Of a stretch of 42,411 bases of DNA, positions 8,276 to 15,310 are shown piece by piece (position 1 is the first letter of the stretch; every line of letters begins with the position of its first letter). The position numbers were made by a program, and so were the translations under genes. The stretch is from CAZLAJ01 sp964644605. GTDB lineage: Bacteria; Patescibacteriota; Microgenomatia; UBA1406; GWC2-37-13. The notes beneath the pieces were generated by a model that was given only the letters and a program-made list of their open reading frames with translations, had not been told where the DNA came from and made no database searches. The stretch covers positions 1 to 42,411 of the forward strand of contig CAZXWS010000072.1 of NCBI GenBank assembly GCA_964644605.1, written 5' to 3'.

Positions 8276-9650
8276 TAAAAAGCTAACCGTATTAGTAAGC
8301 GTTGTGATTTTTATCTGTGCTTTCATTTTAAGAGTATATCGACTTCCCGAATTTATCGCTTATCATCAGGATCAAGTACGGGATTTAATGTTTATAAAAC
8401 AACATATAGATCACGGTCAATGGATACTTTTAGGACCTAAAGCTTCGGTTGGTAACTTTTTCTTACCTCCCCTTTGGTACTATCTAATGAGTGGTGCTTA
8501 CATTCTATCTTCATCAGCACTAACTCCTGCTCTGCTTGTGATTACTTTTTCAGCGTTGACAGCGGTACTAATATATTTATTTGGCAGAAAATTTTTCTCG
8601 TGGGAAGTTGCTATCTTTGCCAGCATTTTATTTACAGTTTCTCCTATTTCGATTGAGTATGGTAGATTCGCCTGGAACCCGAACCCCATACCATTTTTTA
8701 CCACAGCGACACTTTACTTTTTATTTACGTATTTCAAAACAAGAAAACCAATATATTTTTATACAGCTATAATTTTTGCAAACTGCACCTTCCAACTCCA
8801 TTATCAGGGATTTATATTGGTCGCTGTTTGTTTTGCAGCTCTTTTTTATCGTCCTCTCCCCCGTTTAAAGAATTACTTTATAGCGGGTATAATTTTTTTA
8901 GTTCTTCTTACTCCTTTCTTTATATATGAACTTACTCATAAATTTGAGAATATCAATAACATTATTGATTTTTTTGTTCATCGAAGCAGCCAAGGAAAAT
9001 CACTCGGAATAACAAACTCAGTACGCATACTATTTTATGATTATCCTCGTTTTATTGGGAGATCATTGTTTTTTTCAAATACTATAGCTGGCATTGGAGG
9101 ATTTATTGTCATTCATCTCTATTTGCTAAAAGTACTCATACAATTAGTCCTAAAACGCAAATGGAGCAATACAGCGCTTTTTGGAATAGTATATTCTCTA
9201 TGCCTGGTTGTATTATTTCTATATCGGCAATGGATTGTCGATTATTATCTATTAGTGCTGTTGGTACCACTCATACTATTTTTTACGATCATGGTATTCA
9301 ATTTACTACCAAAACTTTTTGCTGTAACCCTTCTTTCAATCCTTATACTGATAAATCTCATATTCTCACCAACCTTTTGGCCCCCTAAACCCATCCTTTC
9401 TTTTTTTGAAAATATAAATCATACTGTTGACTCTCAACATAATACTATTGGATGCATTACTTATAATATTCATGATAGTGACTTACAATTTGCTAAGGCA
9501 GGCGTAGAATATTTACGCTATACAGAATTTAAAACTACTTCTTTTAGCTGCAGCTCACATTATCTTATATGCGAAAATAGTTTTTGCAATAATCAAGGAA
9601 CACTACTCGAAAAAAATTCTCAGCTTGGTCTAGAATTCAGGAAACTGTAG
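8247..9650 (+). CDS. GT-C membrane glycosyltransferase, paralogue of the gene at 6064
   Basis: 467 residues with about ten to twelve membrane helices. The loop after helix one holds HQDQVRDLMFIKQHI, and helix two starts LPPLWYYLMSG, matching the upstream paralogue. YGRFAWNPNPIPFF also parallels LSRFSWNPNLLPFF there. The C-terminal tail (about 400-467) is extracytoplasmic and contains several cysteines. The start overlaps the ALG5-like gene by 29 bases; no other in-frame ATG precedes the first helix. Expected role: transfer of a sugar from polyprenyl phosphate on the outer face. The acceptor is unknown. Confidence 0.8.
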   Translation: MILQENIIHNKKLTVLVSVVIFICAFILRVYRLPEFIAYHQDQVRDLMFIKQHIDHGQWILLGPKASVGNFFLPPLWYYLMSGAYILSSSALTPALLVITFSALTAVLIYLFGRKFFSWEVAIFASILFTVSPISIEYGRFAWNPNPIPFFTTATLYFLFTYFKTRKPIYFYTAIIFANCTFQLHYQGFILVAVCFAALFYRPLPRLKNYFIAGIIFLVLLTPFFIYELTHKFENINNIIDFFVHRSSQGKSLGITNSVRILFYDYPRFIGRSLFFSNTIAGIGGFIVIHLYLLKVLIQLVLKRKWSNTALFGIVYSLCLVVLFLYRQWIVDYYLLVLLVPLILFFTIMVFNLLPKLFAVTLLSILILINLIFSPTFWPPKPILSFFENINHTVDSQHNTIGCITYNIHDSDLQFAKAGVEYLRYTEFKTTSFSCSSHYLICENSFCNNQGTLLEKNSQLGLEFRKL

Positions 9651-9658
9651 ATAAAATC

Positions 9659-9667
9659 TGCTACAAT
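9659..9667 (+). promoter_or_regulatory. Extended -10 promoter of recJ, leaderless
   Basis: TGCTACAAT is an extended -10 element (TGn plus TACAAT at 9662-9667). Six bases separate it from the recJ ATG at 9674, so transcription should begin at or next to the start codon. I see no good -35 box, which fits an extended -10 promoter. Confidence 0.55.
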
Positions 9668-9673
9668 GATACG

Positions 9674-11365
9674 ATGAAAATATCCTATAAAGAAGAAATA
9701 TTAGCTGATCAAAAAATAAGTCCTTCAAAAATTATCGAGTTGCTTCTTAAAACCAGAAACATTACAGACTCTGACGCTTTTTTTACGCCTCCCTCTCCAT
9801 TAAATTTTGATATGAAAGATTTTGGATATTCTAAGGAAGTTAAAAAAACAATCGAAATACTAAAAGAAATTTATGCAAATAAAAGAATGGTTGTCGTGTA
9901 TACCGATTATGATGCAGATGGAATTACAGGCGGTGCAATTTTATGGGAGACATTACATTTACTCGGATTTAAAGTCATGCCCTATGTCCCCAACAGACAT
10001 ACTGAAGGATACGGTTTCTCAACTAACGGGATAGATAAGATTAAAAAAGAATATGATCCCGCCCTTATCATTAGTGTAGATCATGGTATTACCGCCAAAG
10101 AAAAAGTTACGTATGCTAAATCAATCGGTATTCCAGTTATTATTACTGATCATCATTTAAAACCTGAGCATATTCCGGATGATGCGGAAGCCATTTTTCA
10201 TATTCCTCAACTCTCCGGCTCCGGTGTTTCATATTTTTTCTCTAAAGAAATATTTAATGTATTTTCTGTAGAGACGCGATTAATCGCGTCTCTACGAGAA
10301 CGGTTAAAACACAATTTTGAACATGATTATATCTCTCTTGCCGCAATTGGTACAATCGCTGATTTAGTACCACTAGTTGGTCCTTCACGAAGTATTGTTA
10401 AGTATGGTCTTGAATCCTGTATACATACAGAACGTCGCGGTTTGAAACAGATCTTCAAAGAAGCTGGTATTGAAGGCAAAAAAATCACACCATATGAAGT
10501 TGGCTTTATAATCGCACCTCGTATTAACGCAATTGGTCGTTTACAACATGCGATGGATGCATTACGGCTATTATGCACAACAAGTAGTGACAAAGCGCAG
10601 GAGTTAGCGGGAAAAATGGGCGACCGTAATCGAGAACGACAGGATTTAGTAAAAGAAGCAGTGGCTGAAGCAAAAGAAATGGTGAAAAAAATGGGAAAAA
10701 TTCCAAACATTATTACACTAATTTCTGATCACTGGAATGAAGGCATTATTGGCCTCATAGCATCAAAAATCACTGAAGAGAATTATCGACCGACGATTGT
10801 GATGACAAAAAGTGACGGATTTTTAAAAGCATCTGCACGATCAATCCCCTCATTTCATATCACTAATTTTTTGCGTGAATTAAAAGAGCAATATTTAGTA
10901 GATGTTGGTGGACACAGCGGAGCAGCTGGTTTTACAATCGAATCAACGAAACTAAAAGGATTTATCGCAGAAGTACAAAAAAAAGCAGGAAAAATATTTA
11001 CGCCAAAAGATCTTGAAAAGGTTGTTGAAGCTGATATTAAACTTTCTGTCTCAATGATAAATTTAAGTTTAGTAAATAGTCTAGAAAAACTACAACCATT
11101 TGGCGTGGGAAATCCCCAACCGATTTTTTATAGTGAGGTCGTGCTTTTAGATGCTAAATTATTTGGTAAACAAAATGAACATCTTCGTTTATACGTAAAA
11201 GATCCTGAAAAAAACATGTATCCGCTTGAGATTATTGCCTTTGGAAAAGGTCAGCTTTTCAATTCATTAGCAACTGGTATAAAACTTAGTATTGTCTACG
11301 CTGCTGAGATAGATAGATGGGGAGGGAATGAGAAAGTGAGAGGTCGATTACTCCAAATAGTTTAG
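9674..11365 (+). CDS. recJ: Single-stranded-DNA-specific exonuclease RecJ
   Basis: 563-residue DHH-family 5'-3' exonuclease acting in recombination and mismatch repair. Metal-binding motifs are in order: DYDADG (78-83), VDHG (135-138), TDHH (158-161) and GTIAD (226-230). APRINAIGR (281-289) and the DHHA1 motif GGHSGAAGF (412-420) follow, then a C-terminal OB-like domain. Length is close to the usual 560-580. Oddly, residues 199-208 are encoded by a perfect 28-base palindrome (10268-10295), which looks like a small repeat inserted in frame between motifs. No motif is damaged, so the enzyme should be active. Confidence 0.96.
   Translation: MKISYKEEILADQKISPSKIIELLLKTRNITDSDAFFTPPSPLNFDMKDFGYSKEVKKTIEILKEIYANKRMVVVYTDYDADGITGGAILWETLHLLGFKVMPYVPNRHTEGYGFSTNGIDKIKKEYDPALIISVDHGITAKEKVTYAKSIGIPVIITDHHLKPEHIPDDAEAIFHIPQLSGSGVSYFFSKEIFNVFSVETRLIASLRERLKHNFEHDYISLAAIGTIADLVPLVGPSRSIVKYGLESCIHTERRGLKQIFKEAGIEGKKITPYEVGFIIAPRINAIGRLQHAMDALRLLCTTSSDKAQELAGKMGDRNRERQDLVKEAVAEAKEMVKKMGKIPNIITLISDHWNEGIIGLIASKITEENYRPTIVMTKSDGFLKASARSIPSFHITNFLRELKEQYLVDVGGHSGAAGFTIESTKLKGFIAEVQKKAGKIFTPKDLEKVVEADIKLSVSMINLSLVNSLEKLQPFGVGNPQPIFYSEVVLLDAKLFGKQNEHLRLYVKDPEKNMYPLEIIAFGKGQLFNSLATGIKLSIVYAAEIDRWGGNEKVRGRLLQIV
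10268..10295. repeat. Perfect 28-base palindrome inside recJ
   Basis: GTAGAGACGCGAT, a central TA, and ATCGCGTCTCTAC form 13-base arms without a mismatch. The element is GC-rich compared with the surrounding gene and is read in frame as residues 199-208. It resembles a mobile palindromic repeat tolerated inside a coding region. Confidence 0.9.
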
Positions 11366-11385
11366 AATTTTATTTTAAAAGATAG

Positions 11386-11412
11386 CGGCGCCTTTGCTGA
11401 GCAAAGACGCCG
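11386..11412 (-). terminator. Intrinsic terminator after the 73-codon gene (possibly also recJ)
   Basis: CGGCG and CTTTGC pair with GCAAAG and CGCCG around a TGA loop, with one internal mismatch. Read on the minus strand it is followed by a TATCTTTT tract, so it fits the end of the small gene at 11439-11660. On the plus strand the following AAATATTT is a poorer tail, but the hairpin could also stop recJ transcripts. Confidence 0.7.
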
Positions 11413-11438
11413 AAATATTTAGTTGTCGCATGCCTGCA

Positions 11439-11660
11439 CTAGATACTTTCAGGCATGCTGCGCTCAGAATCTTCATCGCTTCCCCACATCGGACCCTCAG
11501 ATTTGCTACCATCATCCGATCCTGTAGGAATTTGATGCCTCCCAGACCACGTCGAATCATCATCGAATAAGTCTGGCCACATCATATTGCACAGTTGAGC
11601 ATGACAGACTTGTGCGGACACCGTACACTCACCTCCTGTAGGTTTGTTGAGAGAGTCCAC
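11439..11660 (-). CDS. Small acidic cysteine-containing peptide, unknown function
   Basis: 73 residues starting at GTG 11660. The start is fixed by a perfect ribosome binding site, AAGGAGG, six bases upstream, which is rare in this window. No family is recognised. The N-terminal third has a GG and three cysteines (TGGECTVSAQVCHAQLCNMM); the rest is rich in D, S, G and E with no hydrophobic segment. By my count 110 of 222 bases are G or C, clearly above the neighbouring genes. It has its own promoter, a structured leader with a terminator, and a downstream terminator, so it is a single-gene unit. It could be a regulatory or modified peptide, or simply a leader-controlled small protein; I cannot choose. 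Confidence 0.6.
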   Translation of the reverse strand: MDSLNKPTGGECTVSAQVCHAQLCNMMWPDLFDDDSTWSGRHQIPTGSDDGSKSEGPMWGSDEDSERSMPESI

Positions 11661-11680
11661 GAATCGCCTCCTTGCTAATG
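11661..11680 (-). promoter_or_regulatory. Strong Shine-Dalgarno site of the 73-codon gene
   Basis: AAGGAGG followed by CGATTC and then GTG. It complements the 16S rRNA tail at ideal spacing. Most other genes here have no such site, so this one decides the start and marks the gene as translated differently from its neighbours. Confidence 0.75.
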
Positions 11681-11705
11681 TGATGAACGGACAATCTAAA
11701 AGCCA

Positions 11706-11734
11706 TTAAAAAACCCGGCTTTTTTGTGCCGGGT
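11706..11734 (-). terminator. Intrinsic terminator inside the leader of the 73-codon gene
   Basis: On the minus strand ACCCGGC (11734-11728) pairs with GCCGGGT (11719-11713) around an eight-base A-rich loop, and a run of T follows. It sits between the structured leader and the ribosome binding site, as in a transcription attenuator. On the plus strand a T-rich tract also follows the hairpin, so it might act in both directions. Confidence 0.8.
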
Positions 11735-11838
11735 GGTTGTTTTTTTGTTTAGCTTTTTTCTTTTCCTTTATCAACCACCCTTACACAAACATCTCGCCTC
11801 TAATGACGAGAATGTTGTGAAAGGAAATTGGTTGATAA
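11731..11838 (-). promoter_or_regulatory. Attenuator/riboswitch-like structured leader
   Basis: Read on the minus strand. Stem 1: TTATCAACCA (11838-11829) pairs with TGGTTGATAA (11777-11768) over ten bases. It encloses a hairpin of CACAACATTCTCG (11819-11807) and CGAGATGTTTGTG (11796-11784). Alternative stem: GGGTGGTTG (11780-11772) overlaps the 3' arm of stem 1 and pairs perfectly with CAACCACCC (11739-11731), which overlaps the 5' arm of the terminator at 11728-11734. Stem 1 would therefore free the terminator to form, while the alternative stem would block it. This is the logic of a riboswitch or attenuator. No known riboswitch class is recognised. Confidence 0.6.
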
Positions 11839-11868
11839 TAAGTGTACATACCTATATGTAAGTGTACA
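11839..11868. repeat. Two direct repeats TAAGTGTACA, 20 bases apart
   Basis: TAAGTGTACA occurs at 11839-11848 and 11859-11868, exactly two helical turns apart. The second copy covers the -10 box of the minus-strand promoter and the first lies just after the predicted transcription start. This is an operator-like arrangement. Confidence 0.55.
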
Positions 11869-11889
11869 AACCAATAGTGTATCTGTCAA
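11861..11889 (-). promoter_or_regulatory. Promoter of the 73-codon gene unit
   Basis: TTGACA (11889-11884) is separated by 17 bases from TACACT (11866-11861) on the minus strand. Transcription would begin near 11854, giving a leader of about 190 bases before the GTG at 11660. It is divergent from the aspS promoter. Confidence 0.65.
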
Positions 11890-11910
11890 TACTTAAAATC
11901 CATCTTATAC

Positions 11911-11939
11911 TTGCGAGTAGACTTATATGGATATATAAT
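11911..11939 (+). promoter_or_regulatory. Promoter of aspS, leaderless
   Basis: TTGCGA (11911-11916), 17 bases, then a perfect TATAAT (11934-11939). The ATG follows after eight bases, so the mRNA should start at or just before the start codon. Confidence 0.7.
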
Positions 11940-11947
11940 TCAGTATC

Positions 11948-13276
11948 ATGAAACAGTATTATGTTGAACAGGTAACGGAAAAAATAGGAGAAACAGTGAC
12001 GCTATATGGTTGGGTCGATACAAAACGCGATCATAAAAAAATTGTTTTTATTGATCTTCGTGATCGCACAGGAAAAGTGCAGGTGGTTGGTGATGAATCA
12101 CTCAAAGAATTATCACCAGAAGATGTCATAGAGATAACAGGTACTGTTAAAAAAAGGCCAGATAAACTCATTAACCCAAAAATTCCTACCGGAACAATAG
12201 AGATTGAAATGCAGTCGTTTAAACTTCTTTCCCGAGCAGCAGAACTACCATTCGATATGAATAAAGAAGAGCTTGATGTAACTTTGCCAATTCTTCTTGA
12301 TTATAGATCATTAACGCTTCGTCATCCACGAGTAAGTAAAATATTTAAAGTCCAACACGAACTCATGCAGGGATTTAGAAAAATGTGTGAAAAATACGGG
12401 TGTACTGAAGTCTTTGTGCCCACAATAGCCGCATCGGCTACAGAAGGTGGTACAGAAGTTTTTAAATTCGACTACTACGGTCATCAAGCCTACCTTACGC
12501 AAAGCCCACAGTTATATAAGCAAATGATGATTCCAGTTTTTGAACGTGTGTTTACTATAGCGCAAGCATATCGAGCGGAGCCTTCGGTTACTACACGACA
12601 TCTTGCACAATCCACACAAATGGATTGCGAATTTGGGTTTGTTGATTTTTACGACTTACTTAACATCATTGAAGATTATGCATTAGGTATGTTCAAATAT
12701 GCTCAGGATAAAAGTGAAGATATCTTTACTGAATTTAAAGTAGATAAAATTTTATTTGGAAAACCTCCCCGACTTACACTACGTGAAGCACAAGAAATTA
12801 TATTTAAAGAGTTTGGAAGAGATGGCAGACAAGAAAAAGACTTATCGCCCCAAGACGAGGTTGATATTTGCAAATGGGCCCGGGAAACCCATAAATCTGA
12901 TTTTGTTACAATCACTCACTTCCCTACTAAAAAACGAGCATTTTACACAATGCCTGATCCTAAAAACCCCGAATATAGTTTAAGCTACGATATATTATTC
13001 CGAGGTCTGGAAATATTAAGTGGAAGTCAGCGTATCCACAATTATGACCAACTCGTGCAAGAAATAAAAGATCGAGGAATGGATCCTAAAAATTTTGAAA
13101 TGTACTTAATGGCATTTAAATACGGTATGCCACCTGAAGGTGGATTTTCATTCGGACTCGAACGACTGACAATGAAAATTTTAAATCTTGCAAATGTACG
13201 AGAAGCATCGCTTTTCCCCAGAGACATGGAGCGTGTAGATATACGACTCTCGACTCTTGAGACGAAGAAAAAATAA
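11948..13276 (+). CDS. aspS: Aspartyl-tRNA synthetase, archaeal/eukaryotic type
   Basis: 442-residue class IIb synthetase that charges tRNA-Asp (and perhaps tRNA-Asn). An N-terminal OB anticodon-binding domain (about 1-100, VTLYGWVDTKRDHKKIVFID) precedes the catalytic core. The core has ATEGGTEVFKFDYY (164-177) and TQSPQLYKQ (184-192). Motif 2 is AYRAEPSVTTRH (207-218) with R209, and motif 3 is GFSFGLER (399-406) with R406. It lacks the GAD insertion of ordinary bacterial AspRS (about 590 residues), so it belongs to the short archaeal/eukaryotic form that is often non-discriminating. Whether it misacylates tRNA-Asn depends on gatCAB elsewhere. The nearby structured leader points away from this gene and does not control it. 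Confidence 0.93.
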   Translation: MKQYYVEQVTEKIGETVTLYGWVDTKRDHKKIVFIDLRDRTGKVQVVGDESLKELSPEDVIEITGTVKKRPDKLINPKIPTGTIEIEMQSFKLLSRAAELPFDMNKEELDVTLPILLDYRSLTLRHPRVSKIFKVQHELMQGFRKMCEKYGCTEVFVPTIAASATEGGTEVFKFDYYGHQAYLTQSPQLYKQMMIPVFERVFTIAQAYRAEPSVTTRHLAQSTQMDCEFGFVDFYDLLNIIEDYALGMFKYAQDKSEDIFTEFKVDKILFGKPPRLTLREAQEIIFKEFGRDGRQEKDLSPQDEVDICKWARETHKSDFVTITHFPTKKRAFYTMPDPKNPEYSLSYDILFRGLEILSGSQRIHNYDQLVQEIKDRGMDPKNFEMYLMAFKYGMPPEGGFSFGLERLTMKILNLANVREASLFPRDMERVDIRLSTLETKKK

Positions 13277-13287
13277 CACTCCTTCTT

Positions 13288-13296
13288 TGTTATACT
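13288..13296 (+). promoter_or_regulatory. Extended -10 promoter before the carboxypeptidase gene
   Basis: TGTTATACT is an extended -10 element with TATACT at 13291-13296. The ATG at 13304 follows after seven bases. No clear -35 box is seen. This again predicts a leaderless message. Confidence 0.55.
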
Positions 13297-13303
13297 TACA
13301 TTT

Positions 13304-14209
13304 ATGAAGTTCCATTTCTATTATCTGCTGGTATTTTTTTCGCTTCTTTTTCTTTTTTATCCTGGAGATTCTACGCATATAAAAAATTTCATGTATAACA
13401 GGGATATTTTTGCCCAGGAAGACATTGCGCCTAAAGAAAAGGATATAAATGCAATTCCCTATGTAGCACCAAATTCAGCTCCACAAGTTACCGCGGAAGG
13501 CGCGTACATTGTAGATCTACCTTCATTTACTCCGATTTATGAAAAAAACTCTCAAAATCTATTTTACCCTGCTTCTACTACAAAAGTGATTACGGCGCTT
13601 GTGGTAAATGATGTCTATAAGCCTGATGATATTGTGACAGTCAAGCGGAATTTACAGGATGGACAAGTAATCGGTCTTGTGGTTGGCGAAAATATAAGCG
13701 TCGAAAATTTATTGTATGGAATGCTCGTGTATTCGGGCAATGATGCCGCGTATGCGTTCGCTGATTTCTATGGATATGATAAATTTATTAGTCTTATGAA
13801 TAAAAAAGCACACAGCTTAGGTATGAAAAATACACATTTTGCTAATCCCGCAGGTCTTGATGAACAATCTCAACTCACAACACCCTATGATCTGAGCTTG
13901 GCTTCACGAGAACTCTTAAAAAATAAGTTACTCAAAAAAATTGTCTCAACAAAAGAGATAACCATCGCAGATAATGATTATAAATATTTCCATAAACTGA
14001 CAAATGTTAATAAATTACTCGGTGAAGTCCCAGGGATTGGTGGCCTTAAAACAGGATATACTGAAGCAGCGGGAGAAAATCTCGTCAGTTTTTATAAAAA
14101 GAATGGACATGACTACATTATCGTCATACTAAAAAGCCAAGATAGATTTACTGATACTAAAAATGTTGCAAGTTGGATAAATGATTCTGTACGATATATC
14201 AAAATATAA
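13304..14209 (+). CDS. D-alanyl-D-alanine carboxypeptidase (PBP5/DacA-like)
   Basis: 301-residue serine peptidase that trims peptidoglycan stem peptides outside the membrane. An N-terminal hydrophobic segment (about 4-20) acts as signal peptide or anchor. The three catalytic motifs are intact: STTK (S91-K94), SGN (144-146) and KTG (249-251). It is shorter than E. coli PBP5 because the C-terminal beta domain and amphipathic anchor are missing, which is common in the S11 family outside proteobacteria. It lies 27 bases after aspS and has its own extended -10 promoter. Presence of this gene implies a peptidoglycan wall. Confidence 0.93.
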   Translation: MKFHFYYLLVFFSLLFLFYPGDSTHIKNFMYNRDIFAQEDIAPKEKDINAIPYVAPNSAPQVTAEGAYIVDLPSFTPIYEKNSQNLFYPASTTKVITALVVNDVYKPDDIVTVKRNLQDGQVIGLVVGENISVENLLYGMLVYSGNDAAYAFADFYGYDKFISLMNKKAHSLGMKNTHFANPAGLDEQSQLTTPYDLSLASRELLKNKLLKKIVSTKEITIADNDYKYFHKLTNVNKLLGEVPGIGGLKTGYTEAAGENLVSFYKKNGHDYIIVILKSQDRFTDTKNVASWINDSVRYIKI

Positions 14210-14222
14210 TTGATTGTTAGCA

Positions 14223-15275
14223 CTACGGAGCTAAATACTTATCATCGATAGCCGGAACATATCCTACAAAGTTATCATTTCCTAAGAAAACATATACAGG
14301 CTGTACATACTCTGCATATGCATCCAAATCTAAATATGCTAGAAACATTTTAGTTATCTTTACATCACTTCTAGTTCCTAAGTTTGATATGATATACCCT
14401 TTCCCTGTTTTTAATTGTTCCCATGCAGTAACACCTGTTTTAACAGGATATAATCCAAACACCTCATCTGATTTTCTAAAATATTTTATCTGACTTTTGA
14501 CTATATGGGCTCCTGAGTCATTAAAAACTAAAACCACATAATTCTGACTATTAAAGTATTTTGGGGCGACAACCGGTATGCCTTCTATATCCGGTGTATA
14601 GTAATCTATTTCCACCATATTAGCATCACTTGCAGATGTTACTACACGTAGTGCATCAGTCAATGGATCATAATGCATGAATATGTCATTTGTTTTTCCT
14701 TGAGCAAACTCATCAGGATATTTTCCCAAAGATTTAAGAAAATCAGCAGCTTTATTTTCAAACTCATTTTGTTCAGGAACATATGCGTTATTGAATAGAT
14801 CCGGATTATTTTTTACGTTATAAATATAGTGATAATTAAATGTAGTGATATCTATAGTGGCTTCTGCACTCGCGTCACTATACTGTGCTTCTGTATCATT
14901 AACCAAACGGTAATCAATAGTATTCGTATCAAAACCCATTGCACTACCCATTGATATTACCCGAGAACGATAGCCAAAACGTGTAGTTTCCTGCGGTACG
15001 AAATAAATTTTAGCAGCTTCCGTAGCAGTGACTGGTTGTCCCTCTATTGTATCGAGTGTGTACGTTTTAGGAATATTTGCAGATACATCCGAGATAGCAG
15101 GTTTTTTAATCTGACCAAAACGGGTATTAAAAACTAATTGAGGTGGGGGTTGCGTGCTACAACATAAAATAAATGTTAGTCTTAAAGCATAATATAGGAT
15201 GAGAACAATAAATAAAATAATTACACCTACCGGAAGGAAGCGCCGACTAAAGTAGGACAGTTCTGTTAAAGTCAT
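14223..15275 (-). CDS. Membrane-anchored extracytoplasmic protein, unknown
   Basis: 350 residues; not recognised. One N-terminal membrane helix (about 14-37) with a basic SRR flank before it indicates a cytoplasmic N-terminus and a large outside domain. That domain is rich in aromatic and acidic residues with beta-type alternation, and contains segments such as FNTRFGQIKKPAI and YPVKTGVTAWEQLKTGKGYI. The tail ends YVFLGNDNFVGYVPAID. This loosely recalls YycH/YycI-type anchored sensors, but I do not claim homology. An extended -10 element, TGGTATTAT, lies nine bases before the ATG. The gene converges on the carboxypeptidase gene, with a 13-base gap. Confidence 0.7.
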   Translation of the reverse strand: MTLTELSYFSRRFLPVGVIILFIVLILYYALRLTFILCCSTQPPPQLVFNTRFGQIKKPAISDVSANIPKTYTLDTIEGQPVTATEAAKIYFVPQETTRFGYRSRVISMGSAMGFDTNTIDYRLVNDTEAQYSDASAEATIDITTFNYHYIYNVKNNPDLFNNAYVPEQNEFENKAADFLKSLGKYPDEFAQGKTNDIFMHYDPLTDALRVVTSASDANMVEIDYYTPDIEGIPVVAPKYFNSQNYVVLVFNDSGAHIVKSQIKYFRKSDEVFGLYPVKTGVTAWEQLKTGKGYIISNLGTRSDVKITKMFLAYLDLDAYAEYVQPVYVFLGNDNFVGYVPAIDDKYLAP

Positions 15276-15310
15276 ACATCTATCATAATACCAAAAAATT
15301 TGAGGGAAAA

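Noticed and set aside
10327..10710. Minus-strand frame of 127 codons within recJ
   Set aside because: It is the complement of a conserved gene and has no family features.
11731..11838. T-box or attenuator controlling aspS
   Set aside because: The terminator and structure order make sense only on the minus strand, and aspS has its own leaderless promoter downstream.
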